From NCBI RefSeq assembly GCF_002042965.1, contig NZ_MZNT01000019.1, forward strand, positions 62,001 to 126,000: a stretch of 64,000 bases of DNA. The letters are read 5' to 3'. The DNA comes from Paenibacillus sp. 32352 (GTDB lineage: Bacteria; Bacillota; Bacilli; Paenibacillales; NBRC-103111). Within the stretch, counting starts at the first letter, position 1; each line of letters begins with the position of its first letter. The notes below the pieces were generated by a model. The model was not told the origin of the DNA, did no database searches, and was given only the letters and a program-made list of their open reading frames with translations. The position numbers were made by a program, and so were the translations under genes. Positions 24,633 to 33,562 of the stretch are shown here, piece after piece.

Positions 24633-25130
24633 ATGGGAAGACGCGCTTGGATAGGATTGCTCCTCGGATTGCTGCTCCTTCTCCTTGCTGGCTGCGGCGA
24701 GGGTCCGGAAGCAAGCGGAGATCAGCTTGCAGCCAAGGAATTCGTGAAGTCGCAGGGCTATACCATCACCTCAAGCGGCGGTCCCATCTACAGCTATCAG
24801 TTGGACAGAAGCCTGCTGTACGGCAGCCCGGAATCGACTCCCTTCAGGCAAATGTGGGCGGTACAACAGGAGGAGCCTGATAAGTATTTCGGACAGCAAA
24901 TCACGATTTACCGTTTTACCGTCAAGCATCATCCTCTGGAACGGATTTATAAGAAGAAGACAAATGTCTTCATCATGATGTCGGAGGGCAAAGTGATCGG
25001 CGGGTATTCCTTTCCGGAAATGGATGCGGCTGGAGCTGTCTACTCATTGGATGGCAGAACACTGGAGGAATTGACGGGGCTCAGCTATACGGACTGGCTG
25101 GAGCAGTGGCGAAAGAAATATTCGCCATAG
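24633..25130 (+). CDS. Lipoprotein of unknown function
   Basis: A 165-residue precursor starting at ATG 24633 behind AAGGAGG. Residues 1-20 are a signal peptide (RRAWIGLLLGLLLLLLAGC) with lipobox LAGC and Cys21 as the lipidation site. The mature part has KEFVKSQGYTITSSGGP, resembling the DUF4830 group of Bacillales lipoproteins, and no catalytic motif. It is 80 bp after the MBL gene and may share its transcript. Confidence 0.75.
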   Translation: MGRRAWIGLLLGLLLLLLAGCGEGPEASGDQLAAKEFVKSQGYTITSSGGPIYSYQLDRSLLYGSPESTPFRQMWAVQQEEPDKYFGQQITIYRFTVKHHPLERIYKKKTNVFIMMSEGKVIGGYSFPEMDAAGAVYSLDGRTLEELTGLSYTDWLEQWRKKYSP

Positions 25131-25158
25131 CACTAAGCTTATAGTTTCCAGCCACGGA

Positions 25159-25215
25159 ATAAAAAGAGGGTCCAGTCTGTTCCAAAGCCGGAACAAGGCT
25201 GAGCCCTCTTTTTAT
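25159..25215 (+). terminator. Bidirectional intrinsic terminator
   Basis: AAAAAGAGGG (25161-25170) pairs with CCCTCTTTTT (25204-25213), with an inner stem TGTTCC/GGAACA. It serves the lipoprotein gene and the convergent isomerase gene. Confidence 0.85.
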
Positions 25216-25251
25216 AAAAACATTCATCGCACGACGACGACACGGGGACGG

Positions 25252-26109
25252 TTATACTTCATCCCATAGTCTTCGAACCGTTTCCAAGCCCAGCTTGGAG
25301 CCGGTAAAGCAATCCTCCATACCCTCGAATTCTACGGAAATATAGCCGTCGTAGCCGGAATGCTTAATAATGCTGATGACCTGGCGCATATCGATATCGC
25401 CATGACCGACAATCGCTCCCCGAAGATGATTGCCGCTTGCTGTCGGGAACCATCCCGTACCCGGATTCAAAGCCGCCGGACGAAGATAGAAATCCTTGAC
25501 GTGAACCATAGAAGCATAGGCAATGTTCTTTTTCACGGCTGCAACGGAGTTCTCATCCGCACACATAAAATTGCCTACGTCGAGCGTCGTCCGGAAATTC
25601 GGACGGTCCACCGCATGGATCAACGCTTGAACCCTGTCGCTTGCTTGAATATAGTAGCCATGATTTTCGACACTGGTTACAATATCGAACTGGGCCGCAT
25701 AATCGGCAATTTGCCGGCAGGCCGATGCGAGAAGCTCCAGGTCCTCCTGGAAGCGGAGCATGGAAGTGTCCTTGCGCGAAGCCACATCGTGCCTCATCCG
25801 TTTGACCCCAAGACGATGCGCTATATCGACCTCGCGCTTGACCCGCTCAATCTCGTTCTCATACTGCTCCCGGGTGTCGGTAATGAAATTCGCCCCGATC
25901 GCATAATTGGATATATCGATTCCGACAGCTGCCGCCTTGTCACGAATCGCATCGATCAGCTCCGGATTCTCCGTCAGATTGAACCCGATAGGGACAATCT
26001 CCACATGTTCCCCGCCATTATCAGCGATCCAATCTATCGCCCCGAGAATATCCAACTGTTGAGATTTGATGGCACGTACCAAACTATATGAGCTTAATCC
26101 TAGCTTCAT
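25252..26109 (-). CDS. Sugar phosphate isomerase/epimerase, AP-endonuclease-2 TIM barrel
   Basis: A 285-residue TIM barrel. Candidate metal ligands are Glu in VTSVENHG, Asp in TTLDVGNF, His in MVHVKDF and Glu in ISVEFEGMED, the spacing expected for xylose-isomerase-like enzymes. It lies 25 bp after the Gfo/Idh/MocA gene, so the two form one unit for oxidising and isomerising a sugar or inositol derivative. Substrate unknown. Confidence 0.85.
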   Translation of the reverse strand: MKLGLSSYSLVRAIKSQQLDILGAIDWIADNGGEHVEIVPIGFNLTENPELIDAIRDKAAAVGIDISNYAIGANFITDTREQYENEIERVKREVDIAHRLGVKRMRHDVASRKDTSMLRFQEDLELLASACRQIADYAAQFDIVTSVENHGYYIQASDRVQALIHAVDRPNFRTTLDVGNFMCADENSVAAVKKNIAYASMVHVKDFYLRPAALNPGTGWFPTASGNHLRGAIVGHGDIDMRQVISIIKHSGYDGYISVEFEGMEDCFTGSKLGLETVRRLWDEV

Positions 26110-26133
26110 GTGATCTTGACCCTCCTTGGCAGG

Positions 26134-27198
26134 TTATTCGTAGCGGACCTCGCGGCCCGTTTCGGCCGATTCGTAAATACCGCATAATATTTTCATCAGC
26201 TCCACGCCGTCCTCTACAGGACTGATCGGCTCCGCCCCTGTCGTGCAGCTCTCGATGAAGCAGCGGATTTCATTTTGGAAGGCCGCAGTGACGTTAAGCC
26301 CCTTTTGATCCGTTTGCGGCGTAATGTTCAGAATGGTATCGTGCTTCTCTGAAACCAGCGCCAATGCAGGCTCCAGCTCGAATCCGCCCTTTTCCCCGAA
26401 TAGCTTGACGACTGTTTCATCCTGCTTCGCATGCAGCGTGAAGCTGACATCGACCATAAGGGAGGCGCCATTCTCAAAACGGATGATCGCATTAGCCATA
26501 TCTTCTACAGTGTTCTGGCTGGCGTCATAATCGGCTGCTTTATAGAAAGACAGGTTCTTCACATTGCCGCGGTTTCCCAGTCTGCGATACGTGTTCCCGC
26601 TGACGGAAACGACTTTGGGTCTCCCCATCAAATACCAGCAAATATCGATAACATGGACGCCGATATCAATCAACGGTCCGCCGCCGGAACGCTCCTTGTC
26701 AGCGAACCATCCGCCCGGATTGCCCAACCGGCGTATGCAAGAGGCTTTGGCATAATAAATGTCGCCGAACTCCCCGCTGTCTGCAAACCGTTTCATTAGC
26801 TGCGCATTGGCGTCATATCGGCGGACAAAGCCGACCTGAAGCACCTTGCCGGATTCGCGGACCGCCTGCTGTACGTTCAACGCTTCCTCCACTGTGCGGC
26901 ATAGCGGCTTCTCAACCAGCACATGCTTGCCTGCCTTCAGCGCGGCAATACTGATCTCCGCATGAGTATTGTTCCAGGTGCAGATGCTAACGGCATCGAT
27001 GGACGGATTCGCCAGCAATTCATGATAATCCTCATACACATGCACCGCCCCGTATTTGTCCGCCTTCTCCTGCGCTCTAGCCCGGTTAAGATCACACACA
27101 GCGGCAATTTGAACGGCCTCTCCCAGCTTTTGATAAGCCTGAAAATGCAAATCCGAGATGGAGCCAGCCCCGATAATTCCTATGTTCAGCTTGTTCAA
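26134..27198 (-). CDS. Gfo/Idh/MocA family dehydrogenase
   Basis: A 354-residue protein with a Rossmann motif (IGIIGAGSISDLHFQAY), EKPLCRT near residue 98 and the substrate-domain stretch GGGPLIDIGVHVIDICWYLMG with the catalytic Asp/His pair. Translation starts at TTG 27198, preceded by GGGAGGA at seven bases; no ATG fits as well. First gene of the operon controlled by the divergent AraC-type protein at 27300. Confidence 0.9.
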   Translation of the reverse strand: MNKLNIGIIGAGSISDLHFQAYQKLGEAVQIAAVCDLNRARAQEKADKYGAVHVYEDYHELLANPSIDAVSICTWNNTHAEISIAALKAGKHVLVEKPLCRTVEEALNVQQAVRESGKVLQVGFVRRYDANAQLMKRFADSGEFGDIYYAKASCIRRLGNPGGWFADKERSGGGPLIDIGVHVIDICWYLMGRPKVVSVSGNTYRRLGNRGNVKNLSFYKAADYDASQNTVEDMANAIIRFENGASLMVDVSFTLHAKQDETVVKLFGEKGGFELEPALALVSEKHDTILNITPQTDQKGLNVTAAFQNEIRCFIESCTTGAEPISPVEDGVELMKILCGIYESAETGREVRYE

Positions 27199-27253
27199 TT
27201 TCCATCCATCCTCCCTTAGTCGGTTTTGATCGTTGAGCTAATGTTGAATGCAC

Positions 27254-27283
27254 TATATACTCAAATTATCACGTATCCTGCAA
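27254..27283 (-). promoter_or_regulatory. Candidate promoter of the dehydrogenase/isomerase operon
   Basis: On the minus strand TTGCAG (27283-27278) and TATATA (27259-27254) are 18 bp apart, about 55 bp before the TTG start. The divergent AraC gene begins only 17 bp beyond the -35. Confidence 0.4.
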
Positions 27284-27299
27284 AGAAGGAATGTAAGCG

Positions 27300-28148
27300 A
27301 TGATCAGTTACATGGACTATAAGATCAGTCGGCAGCCAATTCGGATCGTTGACCTGACGGTGGATAAAAGCATATTGAAGGTACAAGCGCTCCGAGTGAT
27401 CAACGTAGGCCATATCCCGGCGCGGATCCATTATCGGAGCCAGGCCAGGTTCACCTACTGGGCGATCGTCTATATTTCCGGAGGCTCGGGAACCTATCAG
27501 GTGAATGACGGGGACAAGCAGAAGGTCAAGCAGGGCAGCTTCTTCCTGCTGTACCCGGGAGCCGTATTTCATTATGGACCTGGGGAGAACGAGCACTGGG
27601 ATGAGCATTATTTCACGATCGAAGGACCGCGGATTCAAGAATGGCTTCAATCCGGTCTTATAGAGCCCGGCAAAGTCAAGCAGACGGAGGAAGAGCAGCT
27701 GACGCGAATCAACCGTATTTTTATGCTGATGGAAAGCGGCATTCCGAGTAATATCGACCGGGCCGCATTAGCCGTAGAGGCGATGCTGCTGGAGTTCGCC
27801 CTTAGCTCCGAATCCGTCCCCAAAGTCACAAAGGCCGAAAATGCGCTCAAATTGATCGAAGCGGTAACCGACTATATTTACCGGCCCTTTGATCCTGCCG
27901 AATTATGCGAACGGCATCACATCTCGTTTCCTACGCTCCGGCGAATCGTCAGCAAATATACGGGCTATCCGCTGAATGAGTATGTTCACCGCCTGAAGAT
28001 GGCGGAAGCCAAAAATATTCTTCTTAACACGGATCAATCGTTAAAGGAAATCGCTTCCTCTCTGGGCTATCAGGACGTATTTTATTTCTCCCGCCTATTC
28101 AAAAAAATCGTCGGCGTATCGCCCAAAATGTTCCGCGGCACCGTATAG
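27300..28148 (+). CDS. AraC-family transcriptional activator
   Basis: A 282-residue protein: N-terminal cupin-type sensing domain (YISGGSGTYQVNDG, GSFFLLYPGAVFHY) to about residue 130, then two helix-turn-helix units at ~185-280 (ELCERHHISFPTLRRIVSKYTGYPLNEYVHRLKMAEAKNILL and IASSLGYQDVFYFSRLFKKIVGVSPKMFR). ATG 27300 follows AAGAAGGAATG. It is divergent from the dehydrogenase/isomerase operon, its probable target. Confidence 0.9.
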   Translation: MISYMDYKISRQPIRIVDLTVDKSILKVQALRVINVGHIPARIHYRSQARFTYWAIVYISGGSGTYQVNDGDKQKVKQGSFFLLYPGAVFHYGPGENEHWDEHYFTIEGPRIQEWLQSGLIEPGKVKQTEEEQLTRINRIFMLMESGIPSNIDRAALAVEAMLLEFALSSESVPKVTKAENALKLIEAVTDYIYRPFDPAELCERHHISFPTLRRIVSKYTGYPLNEYVHRLKMAEAKNILLNTDQSLKEIASSLGYQDVFYFSRLFKKIVGVSPKMFRGTV

Positions 28149-28232
28149 CTCCCGACAAGCGGAGACCTGCTTCGAAGCTTATTCCATTACTTTGCGGGGA
28201 GCACCGGACATTAACCCCATTGAAATGCCAAA

Positions 28233-28290
28233 AAACGTCTGAACCGCTGCATCCAGAGGATGAATGGTTCAGACGTTTCCTGTTTTTTTC
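28233..28290 (+). terminator. Intrinsic terminator of the AraC gene
   Basis: AAACGTCTGAACC (28233-28245) pairs perfectly with GGTTCAGACGTTT (28266-28278), followed by CCTG and seven T. Confidence 0.85.
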
Positions 28291-28366
28291 ATGTTCCGGC
28301 GCCAAAAAGCACATCCTATTCCTATCTGCGTTAACATCCCTATTTCGACAATAAGGACATTTGTCG

Positions 28367-28410
28367 TTGACAAAAACATCCTTATAGAATACTATATGAA
28401 CATATACTCA
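28367..28410 (+). promoter_or_regulatory. Promoter and ArsR/CzrA-type operator of the zinc resistance unit
   Basis: TTGACA (28367-28372) and TACTAT (28390-28395) are exactly 17 bp apart. TGAACATATACTCA at 28397-28410, right at the expected start point, differs by one base from the TGAACATATATTCA core known for SmtB/CzrA-type repressors. This makes autorepression and metal induction of the two genes downstream likely. Confidence 0.7.
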
Positions 28411-28443
28411 TATATTCATACGTTCATTTTATGGAGGTATTCT

Positions 28444-28776
28444 ATGGAATCTATGGACCGCCCTCAAGGGCCGGATGTTTCAGTCCGTTCCTTGGATGAA
28501 GAAACTTTGTTTATGGTATCTCAAACGTTCAAGGCTTTATCCGATACAACACGGATACGCATTCTATACCTGCTGTCACAAAAAGAATGCTCGGTCAATG
28601 AAATTGCCGACGAGCTCTCGCTGCTTCAATCGACCGTATCCCACCAGCTCCGCTTCTTGAAAAACCTGCGTCTGGTGAAGTTCAGAAGAGCCGGTACCAC
28701 TTTATATTATTCACATGATGACGAGCACGTGATGGATCTGCTCAGTGAAGCGATTCACCACGCCAACCACGATTAG
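28444..28776 (+). CDS. czrA: ArsR/SmtB-family zinc/cobalt sensor, CzrA-like
   Basis: A 110-residue winged helix starting at ATG 28444 behind ATGGAGGT. The DNA-binding part is [26 protein letters not shown]. The C-terminal helix carries the alpha-5 metal site Asp93, His95, His106 and His109 ([19 protein letters not shown]), identical in spacing to staphylococcal CzrA; the alpha-3 cadmium/lead cysteines of CadC are missing. It precedes a P1B ATPase by 62 bp and its operator is readable in the promoter. Confidence 0.9.
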   Translation: MESMDRPQGPDVSVRSLDEETLFMVSQTFKALSDTTRIRILYLLSQKECSVNEIADELSLLQSTVSHQLRFLKNLRLVKFRRAGTTLYYSHDDEHVMDLLSEAIHHANHD

Positions 28777-28838
28777 CTGGGCTGATTAATTCCGGGATGG
28801 AGACAGACCGGAGACAAGCGCGAAATGAGGGAATAGCC

Positions 28839-31247
28839 ATGCTGGAATACAGAGTCAAAGGATTAAGCTGCGCGAACTGTGCCCGTGAGATGGAGGAGCA
28901 GATTCAGCAGCTCGAGCACGGACAAAACGCAACACTCAATTATAATAGCGGCAAGCTGAAGATCGATCCTAATGTATCCTTACCCGAAGTTCAAAAAATA
29001 TTGCGCTCCGACGGCGCATTTATCGATTCGCTGGCCCCGCGTTCCGTTAAACCGGCGGCTGCCGGCAAAGTGACTCAGCGGGTGCGGAGTCATAACGAGC
29101 GTCTTGAGGAAAGCCGAGAGCAGGTCAGCGCTGCGGTAGAACACGCATGCACGGACTGCGGCACGGAGCATCATCACTCCCGCGGCCATCATGCCGATTC
29201 CGATGCCGTGGAGTATGGAGATGCGACTGCCCGGACTGTTCCGCACATTTCCTCCGGGAACGACGGAGCTTCCAGCCATGCGCATGATCACTCTCATGAG
29301 CATGGACATGACCACCGGCATGCTCACGATCATGCCCATGAGCACGATGATCACGGGCACGACCATTCCCACTCCCATGGCGGATCTTCCATGATCAAGC
29401 AGCTGGTCGTTTCCGCTGTTTTATATGGAGCCGCACTGCTGCTTGAGGACCGGATTCCGGGCTTCGTAAGCATCCTTCTTTATCTTGGCGCCATCCTGCT
29501 GAGCGGCTACAGCACCTTCATTAAAGGACTCAAGCGTCTGGTCAAGCTTCGGTTCAATATGGACACCTTGATGACGATAGCCTTGATTGGCGCTGTAAGT
29601 ATCGGCGAATGGAAAGAAGCGACCATGGTGGCCATCCTGTTCGGGATCAACGAGCTGCTCGAAGGCATCGGAATGGAGAAAGCGCGTCGTTCCATGGAAA
29701 CCTTGCTGCAGGTAGCGCCTAAGCAAGCGGTACGGATACAGGACGGTAAGGAAGCCTCCGTGCCTATCGAGTCGCTCGAGGCAGGAGACATCGTGCTGGT
29801 CCGGGCGGGAGAGAAGATCCCTTCCGACGGCCGCGTGCTTGAAGGCACGAGCTCCGTCAACGAAGCCGCAATTACCGGGGAGTCGCTTCCCTTGGAGAAG
29901 GTGCCGGGGGACCCGGTGTTTGGCGGCAGCATTAACCACGACGGCGTTTTGCACATTCTTATAGAAAAGGCTTATGAGGATTCGTCTCTTGCCCGTATTC
30001 TTCATTTGGTGCAGGAGGCACAGGAAACCAAGACGCCAACCGAGCTGTTTATCAATCGTTTTGCCAAATACTATACTCCAGCCATCATGATCATTGCTCT
30101 GATCGTCGCCGTCTTCCCTCCCCTCTTCCTCCAAGGCGATTGGAAGGAGTGGCTGTACCAAGGGCTTGCCGTACTGATCGTCGGCTGTCCTTGCGCTTTG
30201 ATCCTGGCTTCCCCTATTGCCATCGTTGCCGGAATTACACGCAACGCGCGGCACGGCATTCTTGTCAAGGGCGGCGTGTTCCTGGAGGAGCTGGGCCGTA
30301 TCGATACGATCGCCTTTGACAAAACGGGAACGCTCACCCTGGGAGAGCCGCATGTGGAGCAAACAGCCGTGTACGATGCTGACGAACAACGCTTTTACCG
30401 CGTCGCGGCAAGCATCGAGCAGTCGTCCACCCATCCGCTGGCCAAAGCGATTTTGCGCGAAACCGCGAAGCGCGGCATCCAGGCCGAGCAGCCCGAGGAA
30501 GTTGTCGCCGCTTCCGGCGTCGGGATTCGCGCGGTGCTTGGCGGCAAGCGCTACTCCTTGGGCAATGAAGCGAGCGTCAGCCATCTTGCTCTGCCGGAGG
30601 CTGTAAAGGAGGATATTGCCCGCTTCAAGGCAAGCGGTCTGACATTGGTTCTGGTTGCAGACCAGGAAGCGGTTCTCGGGCTCTTCGGCATCGCCGACGA
30701 GGTTCGTCCGGAAAGCGCAGGCGTGGTCGCCTCGCTGCATCGCCGCGGCATTCGCCGCACGGTTATGCTGACGGGTGATCATCCGCAAACGGCGGAGAAG
30801 GTTGCCCGCGCCGTCGGTGTCACCTCCTTCTACGGAGGCCTGCTGCCGGAGGATAAGGTTGAGAAAATCCGTGAGCTCGGACGAGGCGGACGGGTCGCTA
30901 TGGTTGGCGACGGAATCAACGACGCCCCGGCTCTCGCCACCGCCGAGCTGGGAATTGCGATGGGCAAAGGCACGGACAGCGCCATTGAGACGGCGGATAT
31001 CGTGCTGATGCAGGATCACCTCGGCAAGCTGCCCGATGCCATCGCCATAGCCCGCAGCACGAACCGGATCATCGCCATCAACATTACGATCGCGATGGGG
31101 CTTAAGCTCGCTGCGCTGCTGCTCACGATTCCCGGGATGCTGACTCTGTGGTTCGCCATTTTATCCGATATGGGGGCCACAATCATTATCAGCCTGCTTA
31201 GTCTTACGATGCTTGTGGAACGGAAATCTCCAACCGGCGGTCAATAA
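28839..31247 (+). CDS. P1B-type zinc/cadmium/cobalt-exporting ATPase
   Basis: An 802-residue heavy-metal pump (CadA/ZntA class) starting at ATG 28839 behind GAGGGAA. Residues 1-65 are an HMA domain with CANC at 11-14. Residues ~100-185 form a long His/Asp-rich linker (many HDHxHEH units) that probably binds metal. Then follow the membrane region, TGES actuator loop, CPC metal site in VGCPCALILASP, DKTGTLT phosphorylation site, TGDHPQT and GDGINDAPALA hinge. CPC with a CzrA-type regulator points to Zn/Cd/Co rather than copper. Three histidine-rich stretches make the linker longer than in typical CadA. Confidence 0.93.
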   Translation: MLEYRVKGLSCANCAREMEEQIQQLEHGQNATLNYNSGKLKIDPNVSLPEVQKILRSDGAFIDSLAPRSVKPAAAGKVTQRVRSHNERLEESREQVSAAVEHACTDCGTEHHHSRGHHADSDAVEYGDATARTVPHISSGNDGASSHAHDHSHEHGHDHRHAHDHAHEHDDHGHDHSHSHGGSSMIKQLVVSAVLYGAALLLEDRIPGFVSILLYLGAILLSGYSTFIKGLKRLVKLRFNMDTLMTIALIGAVSIGEWKEATMVAILFGINELLEGIGMEKARRSMETLLQVAPKQAVRIQDGKEASVPIESLEAGDIVLVRAGEKIPSDGRVLEGTSSVNEAAITGESLPLEKVPGDPVFGGSINHDGVLHILIEKAYEDSSLARILHLVQEAQETKTPTELFINRFAKYYTPAIMIIALIVAVFPPLFLQGDWKEWLYQGLAVLIVGCPCALILASPIAIVAGITRNARHGILVKGGVFLEELGRIDTIAFDKTGTLTLGEPHVEQTAVYDADEQRFYRVAASIEQSSTHPLAKAILRETAKRGIQAEQPEEVVAASGVGIRAVLGGKRYSLGNEASVSHLALPEAVKEDIARFKASGLTLVLVADQEAVLGLFGIADEVRPESAGVVASLHRRGIRRTVMLTGDHPQTAEKVARAVGVTSFYGGLLPEDKVEKIRELGRGGRVAMVGDGINDAPALATAELGIAMGKGTDSAIETADIVLMQDHLGKLPDAIAIARSTNRIIAINITIAMGLKLAALLLTIPGMLTLWFAILSDMGATIIISLLSLTMLVERKSPTGGQ

Positions 31248-31265
31248 TCTATCGAAATTTTAAGT

Positions 31266-31300
31266 ATCCCCCTCGCCCACTTCGGCAAGGGGGATTTTTT
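31266..31300 (+). terminator. Intrinsic terminator of the metal-resistance operon
   Basis: ATCCCCCT (31266-31273) pairs with AGGGGGAT (31288-31295), followed by six T. Confidence 0.85.
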
Positions 31301-31404
31301 CTATAGTATAGAGGACGAGGCATCGCAATTGTTTTCCATTTTACCCATACCATCTCCCGGCACGGCCACTACACTATAAACAGATTTACAAGGAGGTGTC
31401 GTTC

Positions 31405-32082
31405 ATGGCAATAAGATCAACCCGCAGACTGCTTCGCGATTCGCTGCAGCAGCAAAGAAGTCAGACGCGAACCGGCCGGCGCCTGCTGAGGCAGCAGGAA
31501 GCAACCACGAAAGCCATTACTGGCACGAGAACGGAGCTGGTCAGCGGACTCACTCAGCTCAGAGAGCAAGTGCAGCTGAATCAGCAGCAGCTTCCACAGG
31601 CCTTCGAGGAAATCGCTCAAACGAGGTCGATACTGGCCAACGGAATCGAGCAGATACGGGCTCAAATCCAGGTGAACCGGCAGGAAGCTCCTCCCGCCCT
31701 ATCCCGTTTGGAGCAAATGCAATCCGGGCTGGTGCAAGAAACTTCCCGGATCGGCGCTCGCGTCCAGGAGAACCATGTCCAAACGGCACAAAGGCTCGAG
31801 CGGCTGGCCCAAGATCAAGGAGCTTTGGGAACGACGGCAGAGCGGATCCAGGTTCAGTTGGAGTCTAATCAGCAGCAAACGCAGCAAATTCTGACCGATT
31901 TGAACCAATCGCAGAAAGCTCTGGTTCTTGCCGCCGAATCCATCAAGCAGCAGATGCAGGTCAATCAACAGCAGTTGGAGCAGCACTTCGGCCAGATTTC
32001 GCAGCTCATGCAGCAGCAGCTCACGGTTCTTGCCCAAATCGTACAAAACACAGCTTCCCAAAACCAGGAAGGGGACGTCTGA
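31405..32082 (+). CDS. Gln-rich coiled-coil protein with 32-residue repeats
   Basis: A 225-residue protein starting at ATG 31405 behind AAGGAGGTG. The first 50 residues are basic (MAIRSTRRLLRDSL, TRTGRRLLRQQ). Residues 52-211 are five consecutive units of exactly 32 residues with an invariant Asn at unit position 8 (typical unit opening IQVQLESNQQQ) and regular hydrophobic spacing, so a long helical rod is expected. Gln content is extreme. No signal peptide, membrane segment or enzyme motif. No family recognised. It sits between the metal ATPase and the YqeK-like gene with its own leader, and no partner is apparent. Confidence 0.75.
   Translation: MAIRSTRRLLRDSLQQQRSQTRTGRRLLRQQEATTKAITGTRTELVSGLTQLREQVQLNQQQLPQAFEEIAQTRSILANGIEQIRAQIQVNRQEAPPALSRLEQMQSGLVQETSRIGARVQENHVQTAQRLERLAQDQGALGTTAERIQVQLESNQQQTQQILTDLNQSQKALVLAAESIKQQMQVNQQQLEQHFGQISQLMQQQLTVLAQIVQNTASQNQEGDV
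31558..32037 (+). repeat. Five 96-bp in-frame repeats (32 residues each)
   Basis: Units begin at codons for LREQVQLN, IRAQIQVN, IGARVQEN, IQVQLESN and IKQQMQVN. Each is exactly 32 codons. DNA identity between units is modest, so they are old repeats held by protein constraint. A degenerate sixth unit may precede them. Confidence 0.8.
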
Positions 32083-32092
32083 TCTCCTCCCT

Positions 32093-32138
32093 CCCGCATC
32101 GTGCTTCTCTGCAGAACACAGCCGAGGCACGGTGCGGG
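32093..32138 (+). terminator. Hairpin after the coiled-coil gene, no T tract
   Basis: CCCGCATCGTGC (32093-32104) pairs with GCACGGTGCGGG (32127-32138), one wobble. Lack of a T run makes classic termination doubtful; the rest of the 255-bp gap shows nothing else. Confidence 0.35.
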
Positions 32139-32337
32139 CGGACAGCGCTCGCTACTGCATCTTCGCTTCCTTTAAGCTGAAAGCCCCGAAAACAACCCAA
32201 GTCTCTGATGAACAAATCAGGTAAAAGCTAAAGGTTTCATTCACGTTCATCCTGCCTCGCTATTTTCTATTCGGATATGGGCATCTCATCCATAATATGG
32301 TACGATGGGGATAGTTCTCCATAAGGAGGGAAATGTC

Positions 32338-32970
32338 ATGTCCGTTCATCCTCTGCTCGATGCCATTCAACAATCCATGACATTCTCGGCCTGCCTCGAA
32401 GCCGACGTAAGCCGCCTGCTGCATATGCACCACTGTCCCAAAACCGCTGAGCACAGCGTGCGGGTGGGCCGTGAAGCCGAACGACTAGCCGTAGCATTCG
32501 GCGGCCTTCCCGAAGCAGCCAGGAAGGCGGGACTACTGCACGATATTAGCGCAATCTTTCCTAACAGTGAAAGAATCCGTACAGCCGAAGCGCTCGGAAT
32601 CGATATTATGCCCGAGGAAGCGGCCTTCCCCATGATCATCCACCAGAAAATCTCCCGCGTCATTGCCCAAGATCTTTTTCAAATTCACGATGTACCAATA
32701 TTGGATGCTATAGAATGTCATACAACTTTGAAAGCGAATCCAACCCGAATGGACTTGATTGTGTTTGTAGCGGACAAAATCGAATGGGATCAGCCGGGAA
32801 CGCCTCCCTATTTGGACAAGCTGCTGTCGGCGCTCGATACCTCCCTGGAACATGCCGCCTTCGTTTATATCGAGCACTTATGGAATCAACGGGATCGATT
32901 GAAGGTCATTCATCCCTGGCTTATCGATGCATATAAGGATTTGGAACCGATTTGCATGAAAAATCCATAG
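32338..32970 (+). CDS. HD-domain phosphohydrolase, YqeK-like
   Basis: A 210-residue protein starting at ATG 32338 behind AAGGAGGG. HD-domain ligands are seen as EHSVRVG, LLHDIS (near residue 80) and ECHTT with IVFVADKIEWDQPG, the order found in YqeK diadenosine-tetraphosphatases. It is longer at the C-terminus than YqeK and is not next to nadD or rsfS, so it is probably a paralogue. First gene of a four-gene same-strand cluster. Confidence 0.8.
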   Translation: MSVHPLLDAIQQSMTFSACLEADVSRLLHMHHCPKTAEHSVRVGREAERLAVAFGGLPEAARKAGLLHDISAIFPNSERIRTAEALGIDIMPEEAAFPMIIHQKISRVIAQDLFQIHDVPILDAIECHTTLKANPTRMDLIVFVADKIEWDQPGTPPYLDKLLSALDTSLEHAAFVYIEHLWNQRDRLKVIHPWLIDAYKDLEPICMKNP

Positions 32971-32988
32971 AAACGGAGAACCCTGACG

Positions 32989-33513
32989 ATGAATAAAGTG
33001 GTTGTTATAGGCTCCGGCGGTTCGGGTAAATCAACATTTTCGAGACAATTAAGCGAGCGGACCGGGCTTCCCGTCTATCATCTGGACGCGCTGAACTGGC
33101 GCCCCGGCTGGGTAGCTACCCCCAAGGAGGAATGGGACGCGCTTATGAGGCAGCTGGTCGGTAAGGACACGTGGATCATTGACGGCAACTACGGCAGGAC
33201 GATGGATATACGTTTAGCGGCGGCCGATACGATTATATTTCTCGACATGCCGCGGCATCTTTGCGTCTATCGGATTATCAAACGAAGAATGATGTATCGC
33301 GGCAAAACGCGGCCCGATTTAGCCGAAGGCTGCCCCGAACGGCTCGATTTGAAATTCATAAAATGGGTATGGAGCTACAGACAGAGAAGCCGCCCTGCCC
33401 TGTTGAACAAGCTAAGCGCATTAACCGGTCACAAAACGATCTATATTCTGCGAACCCCCCGGGAAGTCCGGCAGTTTCTGGAGCAGCTCCCCGAGGCCAT
33501 ATCCAGCGTCTGA
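32989..33513 (+). CDS. FlaR/topology-modulation-type P-loop kinase
   Basis: A 174-residue adenylate-kinase-like protein with P-loop GSGGSGKST at 8-16, LDALNWRPGW substrate stretch, WIIDGNYGRTMDIRL, and a lid-like RRMMYRGKTRPDLAEG. This pattern is that of proteins labelled DNA topology modulation protein FlaR; biochemically they are nucleotide-kinase-like and the topology role is weakly supported. ATG 32989 follows CGGAGAACC, 18 bp after the YqeK-like gene. Confidence 0.8.
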   Translation: MNKVVVIGSGGSGKSTFSRQLSERTGLPVYHLDALNWRPGWVATPKEEWDALMRQLVGKDTWIIDGNYGRTMDIRLAAADTIIFLDMPRHLCVYRIIKRRMMYRGKTRPDLAEGCPERLDLKFIKWVWSYRQRSRPALLNKLSALTGHKTIYILRTPREVRQFLEQLPEAISSV

Positions 33514-33562
33514 ACGATTCCATCCGCAACACCATTTTACAATAAGAGGGAGAGCTGCAGCC

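Noticed and set aside
29421-31019. 532-residue minus-strand open frame opposite the P1B ATPase
   Set aside because: Antisense shadow; the plus frame has all P-type ATPase motifs and the minus product has none.
28839-31247. Copper-exporting ATPase (CopA) because of the CsoR gene in the window
   Set aside because: The regulator next to the pump is CzrA-like with an alpha-5 zinc site and the linker is His-rich, which fits Zn/Cd/Co; the CsoR gene is 25 kb away.
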